Of a DNA stretch of 64,000 bases, positions 1-11,819 are shown piece by piece (within the stretch, counting starts at the first letter, position 1; each line of letters starts with the position of its first letter). The stretch is from Chinchilla lanigera (taxonomy: Eukaryota; Chordata; Mammalia; Rodentia; Chinchillidae). The notes below the pieces were generated by a model. That model was not told where the DNA came from. It did no database searches and saw only the letters and a list, made by a program, of their open reading frames with translations. Made by a program: the position numbers and the translations under genes. The stretch is from NCBI RefSeq assembly GCF_000276665.1, contig NW_004955433.1, positions 21,154,905 through 21,218,904 on the forward strand. Reading direction: 5' to 3'.

Positions 1-289
1 CATCTGTATGGAATGTATACGTGTTGGACTAAACCAATGTTTTACACACATTGCATATGTATCACCTGGGATCTTGACTAAGTGAAGACTTGTTTTTGAG
101 ATCATGACATTCTTCATTTATACCTTATTGCATTCTACCATATTCTGATAACTGCTGGCCATTGGTCCCTACTCTGGGAAGTATGTCTTGGATAATAGGA
201 TAACTGACAGTATTTCGTAACTATTCAAAGACCGATTCCAGAATCAGAAAGTCTTGATTTTGGGTGGCAATCAGATAAGACTTGAGAAA

Positions 290-430
290 TCTGATGATGC
301 CTTTAGAGCTTTACTTTCCTCACCTGTGAAATGGGAATGTTTTTGCCTTCTTCATTCCTCTAGGCACAGAACAATAGGTTGTATGTAGAATATTTGAAGT
401 AGCACTCAGCACATACTAAGCTTCCAATTA
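290..430 (+). repeat. MIR SINE fragment (old)
   Basis: The stretch has the MIR core and 3' half in order: a 'CCTCACCTGTGAAATGGGAATG' like segment (306-336), then a 'CACTCAGCACATACTAAGC' like segment (402-420) that matches the MIR 'tgcctggcacatagtaagc' region. MIR is an ancient tRNA-derived SINE shared by all mammals and no longer active. Divergence is high, so the ends are approximate. Confidence 0.65.
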
Positions 431-2950
431 ACATTATAGACTGTATTTTAGCTTTAGAATTAGTTTTATTTTTATATTTAGAATTGTATAACTTGGACTT
501 ATTTCCAATATACCAGAGTTGTAAAAGGAGAAAAGAAACTGCAATGTGAAAACTGGGGCAAATTTTATGGTTCTGGTAATGTAACATTTAATAAAACTCC
601 ACTTAGGTTCATTCTGGTGTGAAATTACCCTTCTCATGAACTATTACACAATACTCAATTGAAGTCATACCTATTTTCCTATTCCATGCTTTCCCATTTA
701 CAATTGAGTCTTATCATTCAGCCTTTTAATCTCTCTTCTGTCTCTGTCTGCTATAGGTATCTCTTAAGGCATCTGTTATTGACCTATATGTGTAACTGAC
801 AGACTTAGCACATTTCCTTCTTTGAACTAGAAAATCCTGGATTCAGGGACCGAATGGTAATGCTGACATCTATATCGAACATGTATCATGATAATGATGG
901 CTCCTTTAAAACAATAGATAAATGAAATGCATAGAGAAATATCAAAGGGATGAATTACCTGGGAAAAATCAGTCATTACAGTTCAAATTTCTTTTCCTTT
1001 TTTTTCTATGGGTACCAGTAATTAAACTCAGGACCTCACACTTGTCAAGTAGGTGCTGCACACTGAGCTATGTCTCCAGCCCTCACTTCAAATTTCTTTT
1101 CTCAAAATTCCTCCCATCCCCCCAAAATTTCTCCCTCTTCAGGATGAGTAAGAAATTAGCACTCAAAACTATGACAGTCTCTATTAAGTGTTTTTAATAA
1201 AAATACAGTACTTTTCTTTCTTTTTGAGGAATTTGTGCCTTAATCAAGGCTTATAAGAATAATTAATACACATGAAATAATGGAATATTTTATAAGAACA
1301 AACTACAGACTTGAGATGAGGTACATATTTGAAAGAACTGTTAAATATTTCAAGTGTTCTTCAAAAGATAAATGCTCCACTCAACTCACTGTGTGCATAA
1401 GGTCAACTTTATACTATTTCAAGTTTATAACTCAGGAACAGAGGAACTGGTCTATTTATACTGTTACTTTCATTTAATGGGAAGACACTCACCTTTTTGC
1501 ACCAACCACAGATATATTCCATCTTTTCAGCCAAGAACCTAATGTATAATGAGTGTAAGCAGGTACTCTATCAGGAAATCAAAATATGTTGGGAAGTTAG
1601 AACTTCCAGATGCTTAGAAGTCACATTTCTCATCCATCTGTATCTACAGACAATAGCTCTACTGAATCATTGGATAGCCCCATGTTCACATCATTTTTGC
1701 TTCAGAACATTTTTCTTGCAAATATTTTCAAGTAATACAAAGGAAAGGAAAGTCAAGTATGGTCCCAAAAGTCCTGATAGTAATCGCTTCGCTAAGAATT
1801 GCAAGCACAGTAGAAACAGCAGTCTCTGCAACTGGACATGAAGTAAATAAGAAGGCTAAGATTTTTTTCTTAACTCATAATATTGACAATGATAACACTA
1901 CTAATAATAAAGTTACTATTCCTTTGGTGTTCTACATGGGTCAGGTACTGTACCTCAAAAACAATATCGCTGTGGTTTGGTTTGATCTTACCAAACTTGC
2001 GAGGGCATACTATAATCTTGTTTTAAATAAAAGGAGCAGTGTGTTAGAGGTAAGGAATGCAATGGATATGAAATCTCTGTGTACAAAATTCTGCTCTCAA
2101 CCCCCAAACATCTATGCCTTCCCACCTCCAGAAGGTCTTTGATGTGCATTTCCAAAATAGCATGATGCTTGCGTAAAATTATCAACATCGTACAACAATG
2201 TGTAAGAGAATATCTATGTGCATATAATGTTTATCTTTGGATATTTTAAAGATTAACAGTAATAGTGTTTTTTATGCATCTTTAACAAGTGTTTTGGAGG
2301 TAGACTCAGCACATTTCCCTGAATAGCTCTGTGAAGCTGCTCATGGTGTGTCATTCTCAGTGTTGGCCACTAAATTCCTCAAATATCCCTGTCTGTACTT
2401 TGCAGCTTTCGTTACAGTTCTCTTCCTAGATTCCGGAGGCTGAGTCTGTGGGAAACACATAGCCGGATATAGAGTTAACCCTCACATGGGGGCAGTCAGA
2501 CTCTGTACAGCCCAGCAAGAGGCCCTGCTGAGACCGTCTCTTTTGTGGCTGTACTTGATACCAACAATTTTTTCCCTGCAAGTTGTGAGGTCTCTAACTT
2601 GTAGATGTCTTTTGTATATGCACTGCAACGGAGCCCTCTGAGAGTGTCTGTCAGATGAGTGCCCATGTTGTAACTGAAATTGGATGGCCAGGTTTTATAT
2701 TCAAGTGAAACATTTTTCTTCTTATTTCCTCTTTTAGAAAAATCAATAAATGGTTTATGATGCCTTTCAAACAGATTGAAAGAATGGAAATCAAGTTTTG
2801 CCATATTATTATGGGGAAACTGAACACCTTGGGTCTTCTGGGACAGATCCAATTTCAAATACTCTATATTGTTCCTCCATGGTACACTAGGTCAATATTT
2901 CCTGATTTTTGATTACAGAAATATGCTTTTTTCAAAGCAGAATAAGAAAG
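431..2950. other. No recognisable gene; unassigned sequence
   Basis: Apart from the ID copy near 1.0 kb I recognise nothing. The longest open frames (114-127 codons near 1.5-2.1 kb, 120 codons on minus near 2.5-2.9 kb) have no recognisable domain, overlap one another in different frames and look like chance. Confidence 0.5.
1000..1082 (-). repeat. ID SINE, diverged copy
   Basis: On the minus strand it reads GGGCTGGAGACATAGCTCAG, then a GTCCTGAGTTTAATTACTGG B-box region. This is the tRNA-Ala-derived ID body. It is clearly older than the 'CGGTACCGG' type copies elsewhere in the window. A short T tract lies on its left, as expected for a minus-strand insertion. Confidence 0.8.
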
Positions 2951-3054
2951 AATGTATATTTGGACAGTTTTTGCCCATGTATTTAGAACTGGAGACACAC
3001 ATCCACATATATGTATATGATGTATAATGATACGATACACATACTCTATAGCAC

Positions 3055-3115
3055 ATGCATTTATGTGTATGTGTGTAGGCATGTGTGTTTGTATATGTGT
3101 GTATGTATTTTGTCC
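3055..3115 (+). repeat. Imperfect TG/TATG repeat
   Basis: Alternating TG and TATG units with scattered substitutions form a degenerate microsatellite. Confidence 0.8.
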
Positions 3116-3263
3116 TTGTTGTTCCACTATAAAAATGAGAACATAGAAGCTTGCAAGGTTTTTTTTTTATGACGACACTTCTTTTGAGTGTGGCTGCCTT
3201 TAAAGTTTATTGTGTTTCTGCACAATTCTTCTACTCCCACAAACTCATTATTTATCATAGTTT

Positions 3264-3340
3264 ATTTTTGGCTCTGCTGGAGACTGAACTGTGCACCTCA
3301 CAATTTCAGAAAGTGCTGTGCAATTATCCTCAGACCCTCA
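3264..3340 (-). repeat. ID-type SINE, very diverged
   Basis: The plus strand reads TTTTTGGCTCTGCTGGAGAC then TGAACTGTGCACCTCACAAT, the decayed reverse complement of an ID 3' half (GGTACTGGGGACTGAACTCA type), ending in CTCAGACCCTC at the position of the usual CCCAGCCC. It is identified by pattern order only. Confidence 0.55.
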
Positions 3341-3499
3341 AACTTATTTTTAAAGGCAAAGTTTCTATCTTCACCTAGGCTAATTGTTACTGAAAACATA
3401 CTTCTGTTCACCAAGTTACTGATCAGGCAAAGGAGTCACTTGCTCAGGCCAGAGCTTTCTTTCTATTCTCTCCAGCTTCCTGCCCATACTGCCCTTCCC

Positions 3500-3900
3500 C
3501 CAACTACTTAAATCCTTGCTCCTGGAAGATGGGGCGTGAAGCACCGGACACCTGAATTGGTGTCTGCCTGAAGATTCGTGATTGATTGCCATGCACTAAT
3601 TACCCGGAAGGTTTGAGCATGGTACAAATATAAAAGTGATCACAGAACCATTAAAAACAGATTTGTTTGACTTTTGCCACTACGCTGTCATTTGCAAATG
3701 TATGTGGGTTTCTTTTCAGCCTGTTTGTGAGTAAGACTCCTGCTAAGATGACACTTGGTGGTTTGAAGAACCATGTGCGGTGCTTATGCTTCTGCAGGTC
3801 ATTTAGCAAAGCATTCACATCCACCGGAAGATTACCTACACCTCCCAGGAGTAAGACTCGCTGTTACCTTTCTAAAAATTTCTGACACTTGCCACAACAA
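3500..3900. other. Non-repetitive block; possible conserved noncoding element
   Basis: I see no transposon here. The block contains a perfect POU octamer-type palindrome ATTTGCAAAT (about 3690-3699) and more CpGs than its surroundings (GGGGCGTGAAGCACCGGACA near 3530). Whether it is conserved cannot be judged from one sequence. The polypyrimidine-AG at about 3719 is not followed by a convincing exon. Confidence 0.2.
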
Positions 3901-4120
3901 GATTACATTTTCCACTAGGGACATGACGGGTGAAATACTATTTTAGTTTTCATCAATATGAGCTTGGAGGACCAAGTTTTCCAGTTACCTTACTGCTTCT
4001 TTTAATCACCTACAAGAAAACCATTCTGATAATAGTTAATAGCTGAAAATATACACATAGTTTTTATTTTATTTGGCAGATACTACCATCGGGTATCATC
4101 ACAAAAATGTTTGCATCAGG

Positions 4121-4222
4121 GGCTGGGGATTTAGCTCAGCGGCAAAAGCGCCTGCCTGTCAAGCGCAACGTCGTGAGTTCGGTTTCCGGTACCGGAGAAA
4201 AGCCAAAAAAAAAAAAAAAATC
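4121..4222 (+). repeat. ID SINE, young full-length copy with TSD
   Basis: A full tRNA-Ala-like body carries an A box (TTAGCTCAGCGG) and B box (GAGTTCGGTTTCC), then CCGGTACCGGAGAAAAGCC and a 16-base A run. The direct repeat TTTGCATCAGG lies at 4110-4120 and 4223-4233, the target-site duplication of L1-driven retrotransposition. It belongs to the 'CGGCAAAAGCGCC' type seen also at 36.9 and 63.7 kb. Confidence 0.95.
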
Positions 4223-4544
4223 TTTGCATCAGGGAGGGAAGTGTTAAAATTAAACCATTTTAAGGAAAATAACCTACTCGGGTTTGCCAGATTCAAAATT
4301 GTAAGAGTGACCCCTAGTGACTGTAACTACTTCAGTCTTTGCGAAACCTCAGCGTCGTGTTCAGTGTGACCATCTGAAGAAGAAAAAGTACTTAAGTTTT
4401 ATCATAGGAGACACAGTATTTTTCATCTTCAACTTACTAGCTATACTTCAAATATTATGGGATTTTATGAGGAAACATTTATTTCATCCCAATTAAAATA
4501 TATACTTTACTACTTTTCAATAAGTCCAAACCGAGGAGCTTGTG

Positions 4545-4640
4545 TGGTGAACCTACTGTGTGCAAAGTGTTGTCGGGTTCTAAGGATGACATGACAGGGG
4601 GTTCCTTGTGCATCCACAGTGCTCACAGACTCTGGAGGAA
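4545..4640 (-). repeat. L2/MIR-like relic
   Basis: The segment ACCTACTGTGTGCAAAGTGT followed by TGTCGGGTTCTAAGGATGA resembles the 'cctactatgtgccaggcactgttctaggtgctggggat' block of antisense L2. The match is short and diverged. Confidence 0.45.
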
Positions 4641-4734
4641 AAAGATAAGCAAAGAAGGGTATGGCAGGGCAGCAGAGGCCAGAGGGAGAAGTAAAACAGT
4701 GGTGTGGAATAACAGGTGCTCTATCTGAGTCCAA

Positions 4735-5115
4735 CTTCCAATTTTGCTGCTAGAACAGAAAGAGGGGTAGCTTATTTGACAGGGAAAAGAGATTATTTTA
4801 TCACACAGTTCAGGTTCAAGGCATAAGGGCAGCATGTAGTGGTGGCCTTCTTCCTAATAAATTTCTAAGGAAATGCTGAATAACCAGAGCAAAAAACAGG
4901 AGCACACATGTCATCTCTCTCCCTTTTCATAAAATGCTGCTAGACTTGAGTTATAGAGGATGCACTGTAATGACTTCAGTTCTAATAAACTCCCAAAGGT
5001 CTCACCCATAAATACTATGGTCAGGTTAAGTTTCTACTCATTTAATCCCTAACACTGGGGATCAAGTTATAATGCCTGAAATCTTGGGGAACACATTCAA
5101 ATTATATCCAAATCA
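4735..5115 (-). mobile_element. MaLR-type solo LTR (MLT1/MST-like), minus strand
   Basis: In the reverse direction this has the order expected of a mammalian MaLR LTR (nonautonomous ERVL relatives): GAACACATTCAAATTATATC near the LTR 5' end, a mid section with ACTCCCAAAGGTCTCACCCA, and the region facing the 3' end (TTATTTTATCACACAGTTCA). No internal region is adjacent, so it is probably a solo LTR. It is degraded and encodes nothing. Confidence 0.65.
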
Positions 5116-6040
5116 CAGAAGGCTGTAAGAAAATAACTGATTTACACTAGTGCATGACCATTCCTGGGGAAGAGGGACCAGAATAAAAATTGACCTAATG
5201 TAAAGCAAGATGAAGCCCCTTTACCTGAGCCCAGTGTTATGAGGCAAACATAAATCTGTGTAAGAACCAAATCATTTCACCCATCAAGGACATAGACAAT
5301 TAAGGGCTGCAAGATGAGGCATCAACACAGGTGTGAGATAGCTTAGGAAAGGCCCAGGAAAGACTATGCACCATAGCTGGGGAATTTTCTGCTGAGGGCA
5401 AGGGAAGAAGTCTTAACCAAGGAAACACCGTGCATGACATGCTGCAGAATTTTCTCTCTTCAGAGAAATAGTTATAAGAAGAGAAAAAATCTATTAAGCA
5501 CTAAAAAAAAAAAAGATCCCAGTAGTTGCACTATAGGAAATACTGTTTTCTCTCTCTTTAGTTTAAACACTAGGAGCTAAATATGGTAACTTACACTAGA
5601 TTCAAATTGATATTACTAGTAGACAGTATGGTTTTAAAATGTATGTTAATTAGATGTTAGTATATAGATGATAATTAGCATTAGTTTTAATCTGAGGTAA
5701 ATGCACAATGCTCTCCCTCTATGGATATATACATCTACATTTATATATGATTATATGTGTGTCAATTACAAACACATATACTGATATAAGTTATTAGTAC
5801 AAATGTATGTTTTTGGTTAGCTAGATTTAGAAACATTGATTAAGACATAGTAACTAAGTAAGCCCATGTTCCATCTTAGAAGGAAACCTTCACAATTTTT
5901 ATTACAAGCAGATTTTTAAATGAACTGAAGTGTAACTGAGGACAATTCTGTATTCCAAGGCTTTCAGATTCTGTGTCAGAAATCCAAATATGGTACGATA
6001 GATTTCTGATACACAAAAGTATTTATTTTAAATTCTTGCT
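5116..6040. other. No recognisable gene; unassigned, AT-rich
   Basis: I see no repeat family or coding signal. A 12-A run lies near 5500 and AT-rich sequence near 5700-5800. Confidence 0.5.
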
Positions 6041-6044
6041 ACCT

Positions 6045-6405
6045 GCCTTATGCTGTCCTCACAACATACCATAGACTGTGTGGGTTAAAGTAAAATTATT
6101 GAAATGAAGTTTCTCAATGTTCTGGAGACTGGAGGTAGAAGGTCAAGCAGTTGGCTGGTTTCATTTCTCCTGAGGCCTCTGTCCTCGACTTTAGGTTGGT
6201 GCCTCATCACTGTGTCCTCACATGATCATTTCTTTAGGTGTGTGCATCCCTGGCGACTCTTCCTCTTTGTACAAGGGCATTTGTCACATGTATTAGGACC
6301 ACACTCTATGATCCCATTCAGCTTTCAAATACAGTCACATTGGGAGCTGGGCTTTAACATGAGAATTTTGGAGACACACCATTTGGTTCATAAATGCCAA
6401 AAATT
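6045..6405 (-). mobile_element. MLT1-type MaLR LTR, minus strand
   Basis: The match to the antisense MLT1 LTR order is strong: CATACCATAGACTGTGTGGG, then TTCTGGAGACTGGAGGTAGA, TCTCCTGAGGCCTCTGTCCT, CACTGTGTCCTCACATGATC, CAAATACAGTCACATTGGGA and finally GAATTTTGGAGACACACCAT. MLT1 is an old mammal-wide LTR family. The 102-codon open frame inside it is incidental. Confidence 0.88.
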
Positions 6406-6419
6406 TCCATGATCAGAAA

Positions 6420-7600
6420 TTAAACAGAAAAAAAAAAAAATCAGATTCTGTAAAAGTTTAATTTAAGGAGATGCCTTAAGCACAGTCAGAAATAAGGCTT
6501 TTGCTAACAGGGAGAGGAATTGTTTTGAAACCCCTAGCAAAGACTGTGCTATAGAGCCCGGATTCTCCTTTCAGAATTGAGGTATTCATTCTACCGGCTG
6601 CTAGTATTATTGTTTTTAGAGAACTCTTAAAGCTGAGTTTTACTTACCAAAGGAAATGCAATTGCCTTACCCAGTATTTTACCCTTTTCCAGGTAGCAGT
6701 TTGACATTTAAAGTGTGGTCATTATGGGGTTCTAATACTATCCCTAAATCTTCATCATAAATAAGGCAACCCAGAAAGGAGACATCTGAGGTCTAGATTT
6801 CTCTGCACAGATGGCTGAAGCCTTCACTGAGACTTCATCTGCCGCTACACAATTCAGCTTTCCACCATTCTACTCCAAGAGTGGAACAGAAAACACTAAA
6901 CACAAATGTGTTTCAGATTGTCTGGGGCATCTAGGTGTGTTAATTTCAAACACTGAATTACAAAACTAAAATAACACATTTTAATCGCAGTAAGTCTCAA
7001 AGCTAGGATATAATTCTTATGCAACTTACATTTTAAAAAACTTTTTTCTCTGATAATTTTTGAAATTAATCCTCCCATTAGATAAGAATATGACAACAGA
7101 AATTTTATTAAGCCATTTTACTGAGACGTTGATAAGATGTGACCCAAAACTATGGTTGATGTTAAACTAAAAAAAAAATATTACAGTGATAGACACGTGG
7201 CCAATAATCACCCTCAAAATATATCTCTTGTTAGCTTGAAACACTTTTATCCATCATCCTTGACACCCACTGAAGTAGTTCTGGAAATCCTCTTGTTTGC
7301 ATCCATGCTTTTATTAGTGCATGTTTACAGTTCTTACTTATTACATTTATCGTGGAGGGTCAGTACACGTACATAACACATCTGAATTATTTGTTTTCCT
7401 TTCCTCACTTTGCTGTCTTTCTCTGCTCCTTCCGACTCTTGCTCACATTCACATTTACAAAATCTCTATTTTCATCATTTTGCCTTACAGTTCTGTTTTT
7501 TCATCTCCTTTCCCTCATCTCTCCATCTATCTCTCATTCCAAATCCATTTGCAAAGCTACCCAACTTACTAATTATCTGTTTGCTATTTTGCTATCTCTG
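6420..7600. other. No recognisable gene; unassigned
   Basis: Nothing recognised. A pyrimidine-rich stretch (about 7380-7560) gives overlapping open frames in all three forward frames, which is a compositional effect. Confidence 0.5.
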
Positions 7601-7608
7601 TCTTATAT

Positions 7609-7666
7609 CTACATATCTATATCTATTTCTAGGTATATCTATATCTAGATATCTAGATACCTAGTT
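7609..7666 (+). repeat. TATC/TAGA-type microsatellite
   Basis: Short imperfect units of ATATCTATATCTA and TAGATATCTAGATACC. The stretch can fold back on itself. Confidence 0.8.
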
Positions 7667-7689
7667 TCCAGCTTAAGAAAAACTATGCA

Positions 7690-8190
7690 ATATTTGGGCT
7701 TACAGGTCTGACTTATGTCACTTAATATCATGGTCTCAGACTGCATTCATGTACTAACAAGTGGCTCAAGTATCTTTCTTTGTAGTATAGTAGTACTTCA
7801 TTATATATAAGTACCATATTTTCTTTATTAATTTGCCTGTCATTTGGCATATAGGTCATTTCCAAAATTCAGCTATTATAAATTGTACATCTATAAATGT
7901 GAGTATGCATGTATACCTATAATATAGTGACTAACTCTTTTGGGAAGATACCTAGAAGCAGAATAGTTGGGTCAAATGGAATTTCTACTTTGAGTGGTTT
8001 GTGGAATCTCCATGCTGATTCCCATAGCGGTTGTACTAGCTTACATTCCCACCAACAATGTGGATTCTACTTTCCCACATTCTTGCACACATTTGTTATT
8101 TTTGGTTTCTTGATGACAGTCATTGTTTCTGGAGTAAGATGGCACCTCCGTGTTTTTCTTAATTTGCATTTCTCTAATGGCCAGTAATGG
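7690..8190 (-). mobile_element. L1 3' region, minus strand, 5'-truncated
   Basis: The antisense text of the L1 3' end is plain: TTGGGAAGATACCTAGAAGC, GTTGGGTCAAATGGAATTTC, AATCTCCATGCTGATTCCCA, TTACATTCCCACCAACAATG, ACATTTGTTATTTTTGGTTT and TTGCATTTCTCTAATGGCCA. This is the end of ORF2 plus the 3' region of a mammalian L1. Several stops break the frame, so it is a dead fragment. Confidence 0.92.
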
Positions 8191-9640
8191 CTTCTGTTGC
8201 AGTCCATGGCTGGCGTAAGGTCCTGAACTGATTCAAAGTGCTTACCTTTCATGGTGCTTTTGACTTGGACAAGGGCCAGAAGTCTCACAGAGCCATGTCC
8301 GGTGCTTATGGTGGATGAGGATGCACCAAATGTTTATATCAGACAGAGATTTCCATAAACATTTCAATTGATCAGAAAATCAAGGCAGCCTGAAAACAAC
8401 ACTCATGAAAGCAGACTTCCAGACATGATTCAGAAAATGGGAAGAAAGCCAGTATAAGTAGGCATGAAGCCAAAGGGAGCATTTTGGAGGAGGTTACTAC
8501 CTCTTTCTATTTATGTACATTTCATTACATTCTAGGATTTGGAGCAATCTTCACCATGATCTGGAAGTAGCAGTTATATCCCCTACTATGCCTAAAACTA
8601 TATCCATTTTCTGTTACAATTGATTTCTGATGACTTTAAACTTTTATATCCTTTTCCTATTTAAAAGTAAATTTCAAATAACAAAATTTCAAGAATCAAA
8701 ATGGAGGGGTAAAGGCACACATAATATTCTTTCAAATATTGCAACCATATCCTTGCTATTGATCTGCTCTCAGAGCAAGTTATCACTACTTACCTCTATC
8801 CTGACACTGTTATAGATCATGGCTACTGAAGAATTTTATAGCTGCCTCATTTGTCTGTCTGGCTTTAGTACTTCAATTCTTTCCAACCCAGCTATGCCTG
8901 AAATGGCTGGAAGGACATAGATACAGACTACACTTATATCTCCAGCTTTACATCATGAAGGACCAAATCCCCTTAAAATCAGCAATGTGGGCTATATTCT
9001 CATTCAGTTCTGTTTCAGAACAGGTTCTTGAGCTCTGAGATTGCTCTCTTACTCTGTGGAGCTCAGTTTGCCTCAGAGCACCGGAGTGGAATTTACTTCC
9101 CAATACTTAAACAAACACTCAGTGTCCGGGAGAACTCACATCCTTATGTGTCCTGCTGTTGGATATTCCTGCCAATAAGCTTATTTTGACTCATGTGAAA
9201 CATGTCCGCCTATCAGCTATTTTTTGCTTAAATAGATACCTAGATAGAGATCTGGTTGAAAGACTAATTTGTTTTCTTTGTAAATGCTTTCTTAAAGATT
9301 GCATTTACAATCTGGTCTGAGATGAAGAGTTTTCATGTTTCCCTATGGGAAAGTGGTTGAAAGCATGCTGGCCTGGGGAAAAGGATGTGACCTTGATAAA
9401 ATACCCTTCCCTATTTTAGGCAATTCCTCAAGAACCTTGAAAACTAAGGGCTATCTGTTAACAATACACCCAATAAGTGGGGGATAAATTCTCCAAGCTT
9501 AAGAGAAATATGAACAGCCTTCAGTGTGTTTGGCAAAGTCCATGGTCCTGACAATAGATGAAAATGCCACAAAACCTTACTATTTGAATATATATTATCA
9601 GAAATTTTCAGTGTGGTATTATTTTTGAAAAAATAATATA
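8191..9640. other. No recognisable gene; unassigned
   Basis: Nothing firmly recognised. A faint resemblance to a ribosomal protein reading at 8214-8370 was considered and rejected. Confidence 0.4.
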
Positions 9641-9643
9641 ATG

Positions 9644-9737
9644 GGGGCTGGGGATTTCGCTCAGCAGCACAGCACCTGACTGGCAAGTGCAAGGTCGTGA
9701 GTTCGATTCCCTGTACTGGAAAACAAACAAACAAAAG
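9644..9737 (+). repeat. ID SINE, second subfamily, with TSD
   Basis: The body GGGGCTGGGGATTTCGCTCA is followed by GCAGCACAGCACC (not CGGCAAAAGCGCC), GAGTTCGATTCCC and CTGTACTGGAAAACAAACAA, with an (AAAC)n tail. The target-site duplication AATAATATAATG lies at 9632-9643 and 9738-9749. The different body and tail set it apart from the copy at 4.1 kb. Confidence 0.95.
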
Positions 9738-9847
9738 AATAATATAATGTATGGTCTTGGAAGCACCATTAATTTTAGGAAGAGTTTTAATATTGATTAA
9801 GAAGTCTAGGAATAAGTTCAAGCATATTAATTAGTGTCCCTACAAAC

Positions 9848-9890
9848 ATACACATACACACACACACCCCTACACACACACACACATTTC
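9848..9890 (+). repeat. (CA)n microsatellite
   Basis: ACACACAC interrupted by CCCCTA. Confidence 0.9.
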
Positions 9891-10439
9891 TATAGAGGCT
9901 GATATGTAAGGATGAAAGTCCTCTCCTGGTCTTACATCAGAAATTATTTGTGCTCTAGAAAAAAAACTATTTTTGCATAAATGTGTGTGTGTGAATGCAT
10001 GTGTGTATTTAATGAATGATAATGATTAATGATAATGTGACACACATACTAATTTAAGAGTATGTGATAATTTAAATCTCATTTTAATAAACCTTTGAGG
10101 TTTTTAGGATTCATTGTGTTTTTCTGAAAAAGAACTTAATGAGTGTGGAAGGAATTTTGAAAGTGGAGTACATTCATTGGAGCATGAAATAATTAGCAAC
10201 TTCAAGCATCCCTAAGTAATTTCAGGTATTCACAGTTTTTTGGAAAACTTTGGAAAGATGGCAATTTGGTTAAGCTATCTTATTGACATAGTGGGCATGG
10301 TTGAATCACCAGCTAGTTTATAATAAGCCAGTGATAACCTACCATTTCCCAAACAAAGAGGTTTGTGAACAGGGTCCACGGGAGCTGATGTAAGTGTTGA
10401 CTTTCAAGATAGGTTTCATTTTTCTTCATCATCACAATG

Positions 10440-11495
10440 AACTAAACTCATTTTCATTAAGACATCTGTTCTCTCAGCACTATGCCTTTACTTCCTAACT
10501 CAATGACGACTCCAAATTTTTATCTCCATCTGTAACATCTTGGCTAACATCCACATTTATTGAATCAGCTGTGTATTTGAAATCCCCATGTAGATCTCTT
10601 ATTATCACTTGAACATTGATATAGCCCTCAGACAAGTCTTTTATCCTCTGTGCTCATTGTCTAAATCTGTTTGTTCACTTGTGCCCCCATTTCACCTACT
10701 GCTGTCATCTTGTTGAAATTGTACAAACAAAAACTCTAAATATCAACCTTGATTCATTACTACTTCAAAATATTATTACACTTAAAAGTAGTTTAGTAGC
10801 CGCTCATTTGTCTTCTTTAATTCCTTCCTGAACCTGACTCCTATGCTTTTCTGCACAATAAACATATACTTATTTTAGTAGTATAAATCAGATAGCATCA
10901 GTATCTTTTCTAACAACTATCATAGGATTCCCATGTCATACATTCTATAACATAGCAGCACCTATTACAGCCTACAAGTCCCTAGGGGCCATGGCCCCTG
11001 CTCACCATCTCCTATATTTTGTCATTGTCTTTCTTGCTCATACTTCAAGGCACAGTCATTATTAGTGAATCTAGAAGATGAAGAAGAAGATACAGACAAA
11101 TTGTTGCCTTGGAAATTTTTTGTTGTTGCACCTTCTTTCTAGAATTGTTCTCTCTGTAGGTCTTCTTTACAAGAGGATCTTGATTTTTCACTCACTTGCC
11201 CAGAGGCACCTTTCATCTCGGCTTTTTCTAAACACATCATCTATGTTGCTCCACTCACCCCCACCCTTTCCGCCTTTCTTTAAAACATCACCTACCTAGC
11301 TTTATTATGTTTGTCACTATAGTATGTATTATTTATCATTAATTTGTTAATATAATTTTCCCCACAAGCCAATTGAATCTTCATAAGTGAATACCTTACG
11401 TGACTTATCGGTCACCTTATTTTTAGTTGTATAAATAATGCTTCACATATTGCAAGCACTCAACAGATAGTTTTGAATTAGTGAACCTGTGGCAA
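10440..11495 (+). mobile_element. L2 LINE 3' region, plus strand (old)
   Basis: The last 400 bases follow the L2 3' end: TCACCTACCTAGCTTTATTA, CCCCACAAGCCAATTGAATC, TGACTTATCGGTCACCTTAT and TGCAAGCACTCAACAGATAG (compare the L2 end 'gtaggtgctcaataaatatttgttgaa'). The upstream part (from about 10440) is compatible but more diverged and less certain. L2 is an extinct CR1-clade LINE. Confidence 0.65.
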
Positions 11496-11583
11496 ACATG
11501 ATAATAACAATTATGAATTTTTTGACCCAAAACAATTACCAATTTTAAGTAACTTAATACTTTTAAGTAACTTAATAAATTCT

Positions 11584-11693
11584 TTTTGTTTTTTGGTTTT
11601 TTTTTTTGGGTTTTTCTCCGGTACCAGGAACCGAACTCACGACCTTGCGCTTGCCAGGCAGGCGCTTTGCCGCTGAGCTAAATCCCCAGCCCC
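11584..11693 (-). repeat. ID SINE, young copy, minus strand, with TSD
   Basis: The plus strand reads CTCCGGTACCAGGAACCGAA, CTCACGACCTTGCGCTTGCC, AGGCAGGCGCTTTGCCGC and TGAGCTAAATCCCCAGCCCC, a nearly intact ID in reverse with its A-rich tail shown as T/G-rich DNA on the left. The TSD AGTAACTTAATAAATTCT lies at 11566-11583 and 11694-11711. The target itself held a tandem pair of TTTTAAGTAACTTAATA, so three similar copies now lie in a row. Confidence 0.95.
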
Positions 11694-11737
11694 AGTAACT
11701 TAATAAATTCTTAATATTTAAAAGATTTTATCTTTTA

Positions 11738-11819
11738 TTTTTTTGGAACTGGGAATTGAACTCAGGACCTTGCACTTGCCAGGCAGGCACTTTTACCACT
11801 GAACTATATCCCGAGCCCC
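11738..11819 (-). repeat. ID SINE, older copy, minus strand
   Basis: Reads TTGGAACTGGGAATTGAACT, CAGGACCTTGCACTTGCCAG and GCACTTTTACCACTGAACTA before ATCCCGAGCCCC. It is more diverged than the copy 45 bp to its left and has no clear TSD. Confidence 0.9.

Noticed and set aside
1497..2142. Two overlapping open frames of 114 and 127 codons
   Set aside because: Different frames over the same DNA, no domain, no splice framework, composition of surrounding noncoding DNA.
3705..3860. Exon-like signals (TTTCTTTTCAG and GTAAGA) near 3.72 kb
   Set aside because: The implied exon would be about 11 bp, and the alternative donor gives a segment with stops; weaker than the 14.48-kb candidate.
8214..8400. 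Possible RPL34 processed pseudogene
   Set aside because: One frame gives an AYGG..C.KC pattern and a QKI at the spacing of RPL34, but the nucleotide match I could estimate is about 43% without gaps, too low for a neutral retrocopy, and the upstream part does not align. Likely coincidence.
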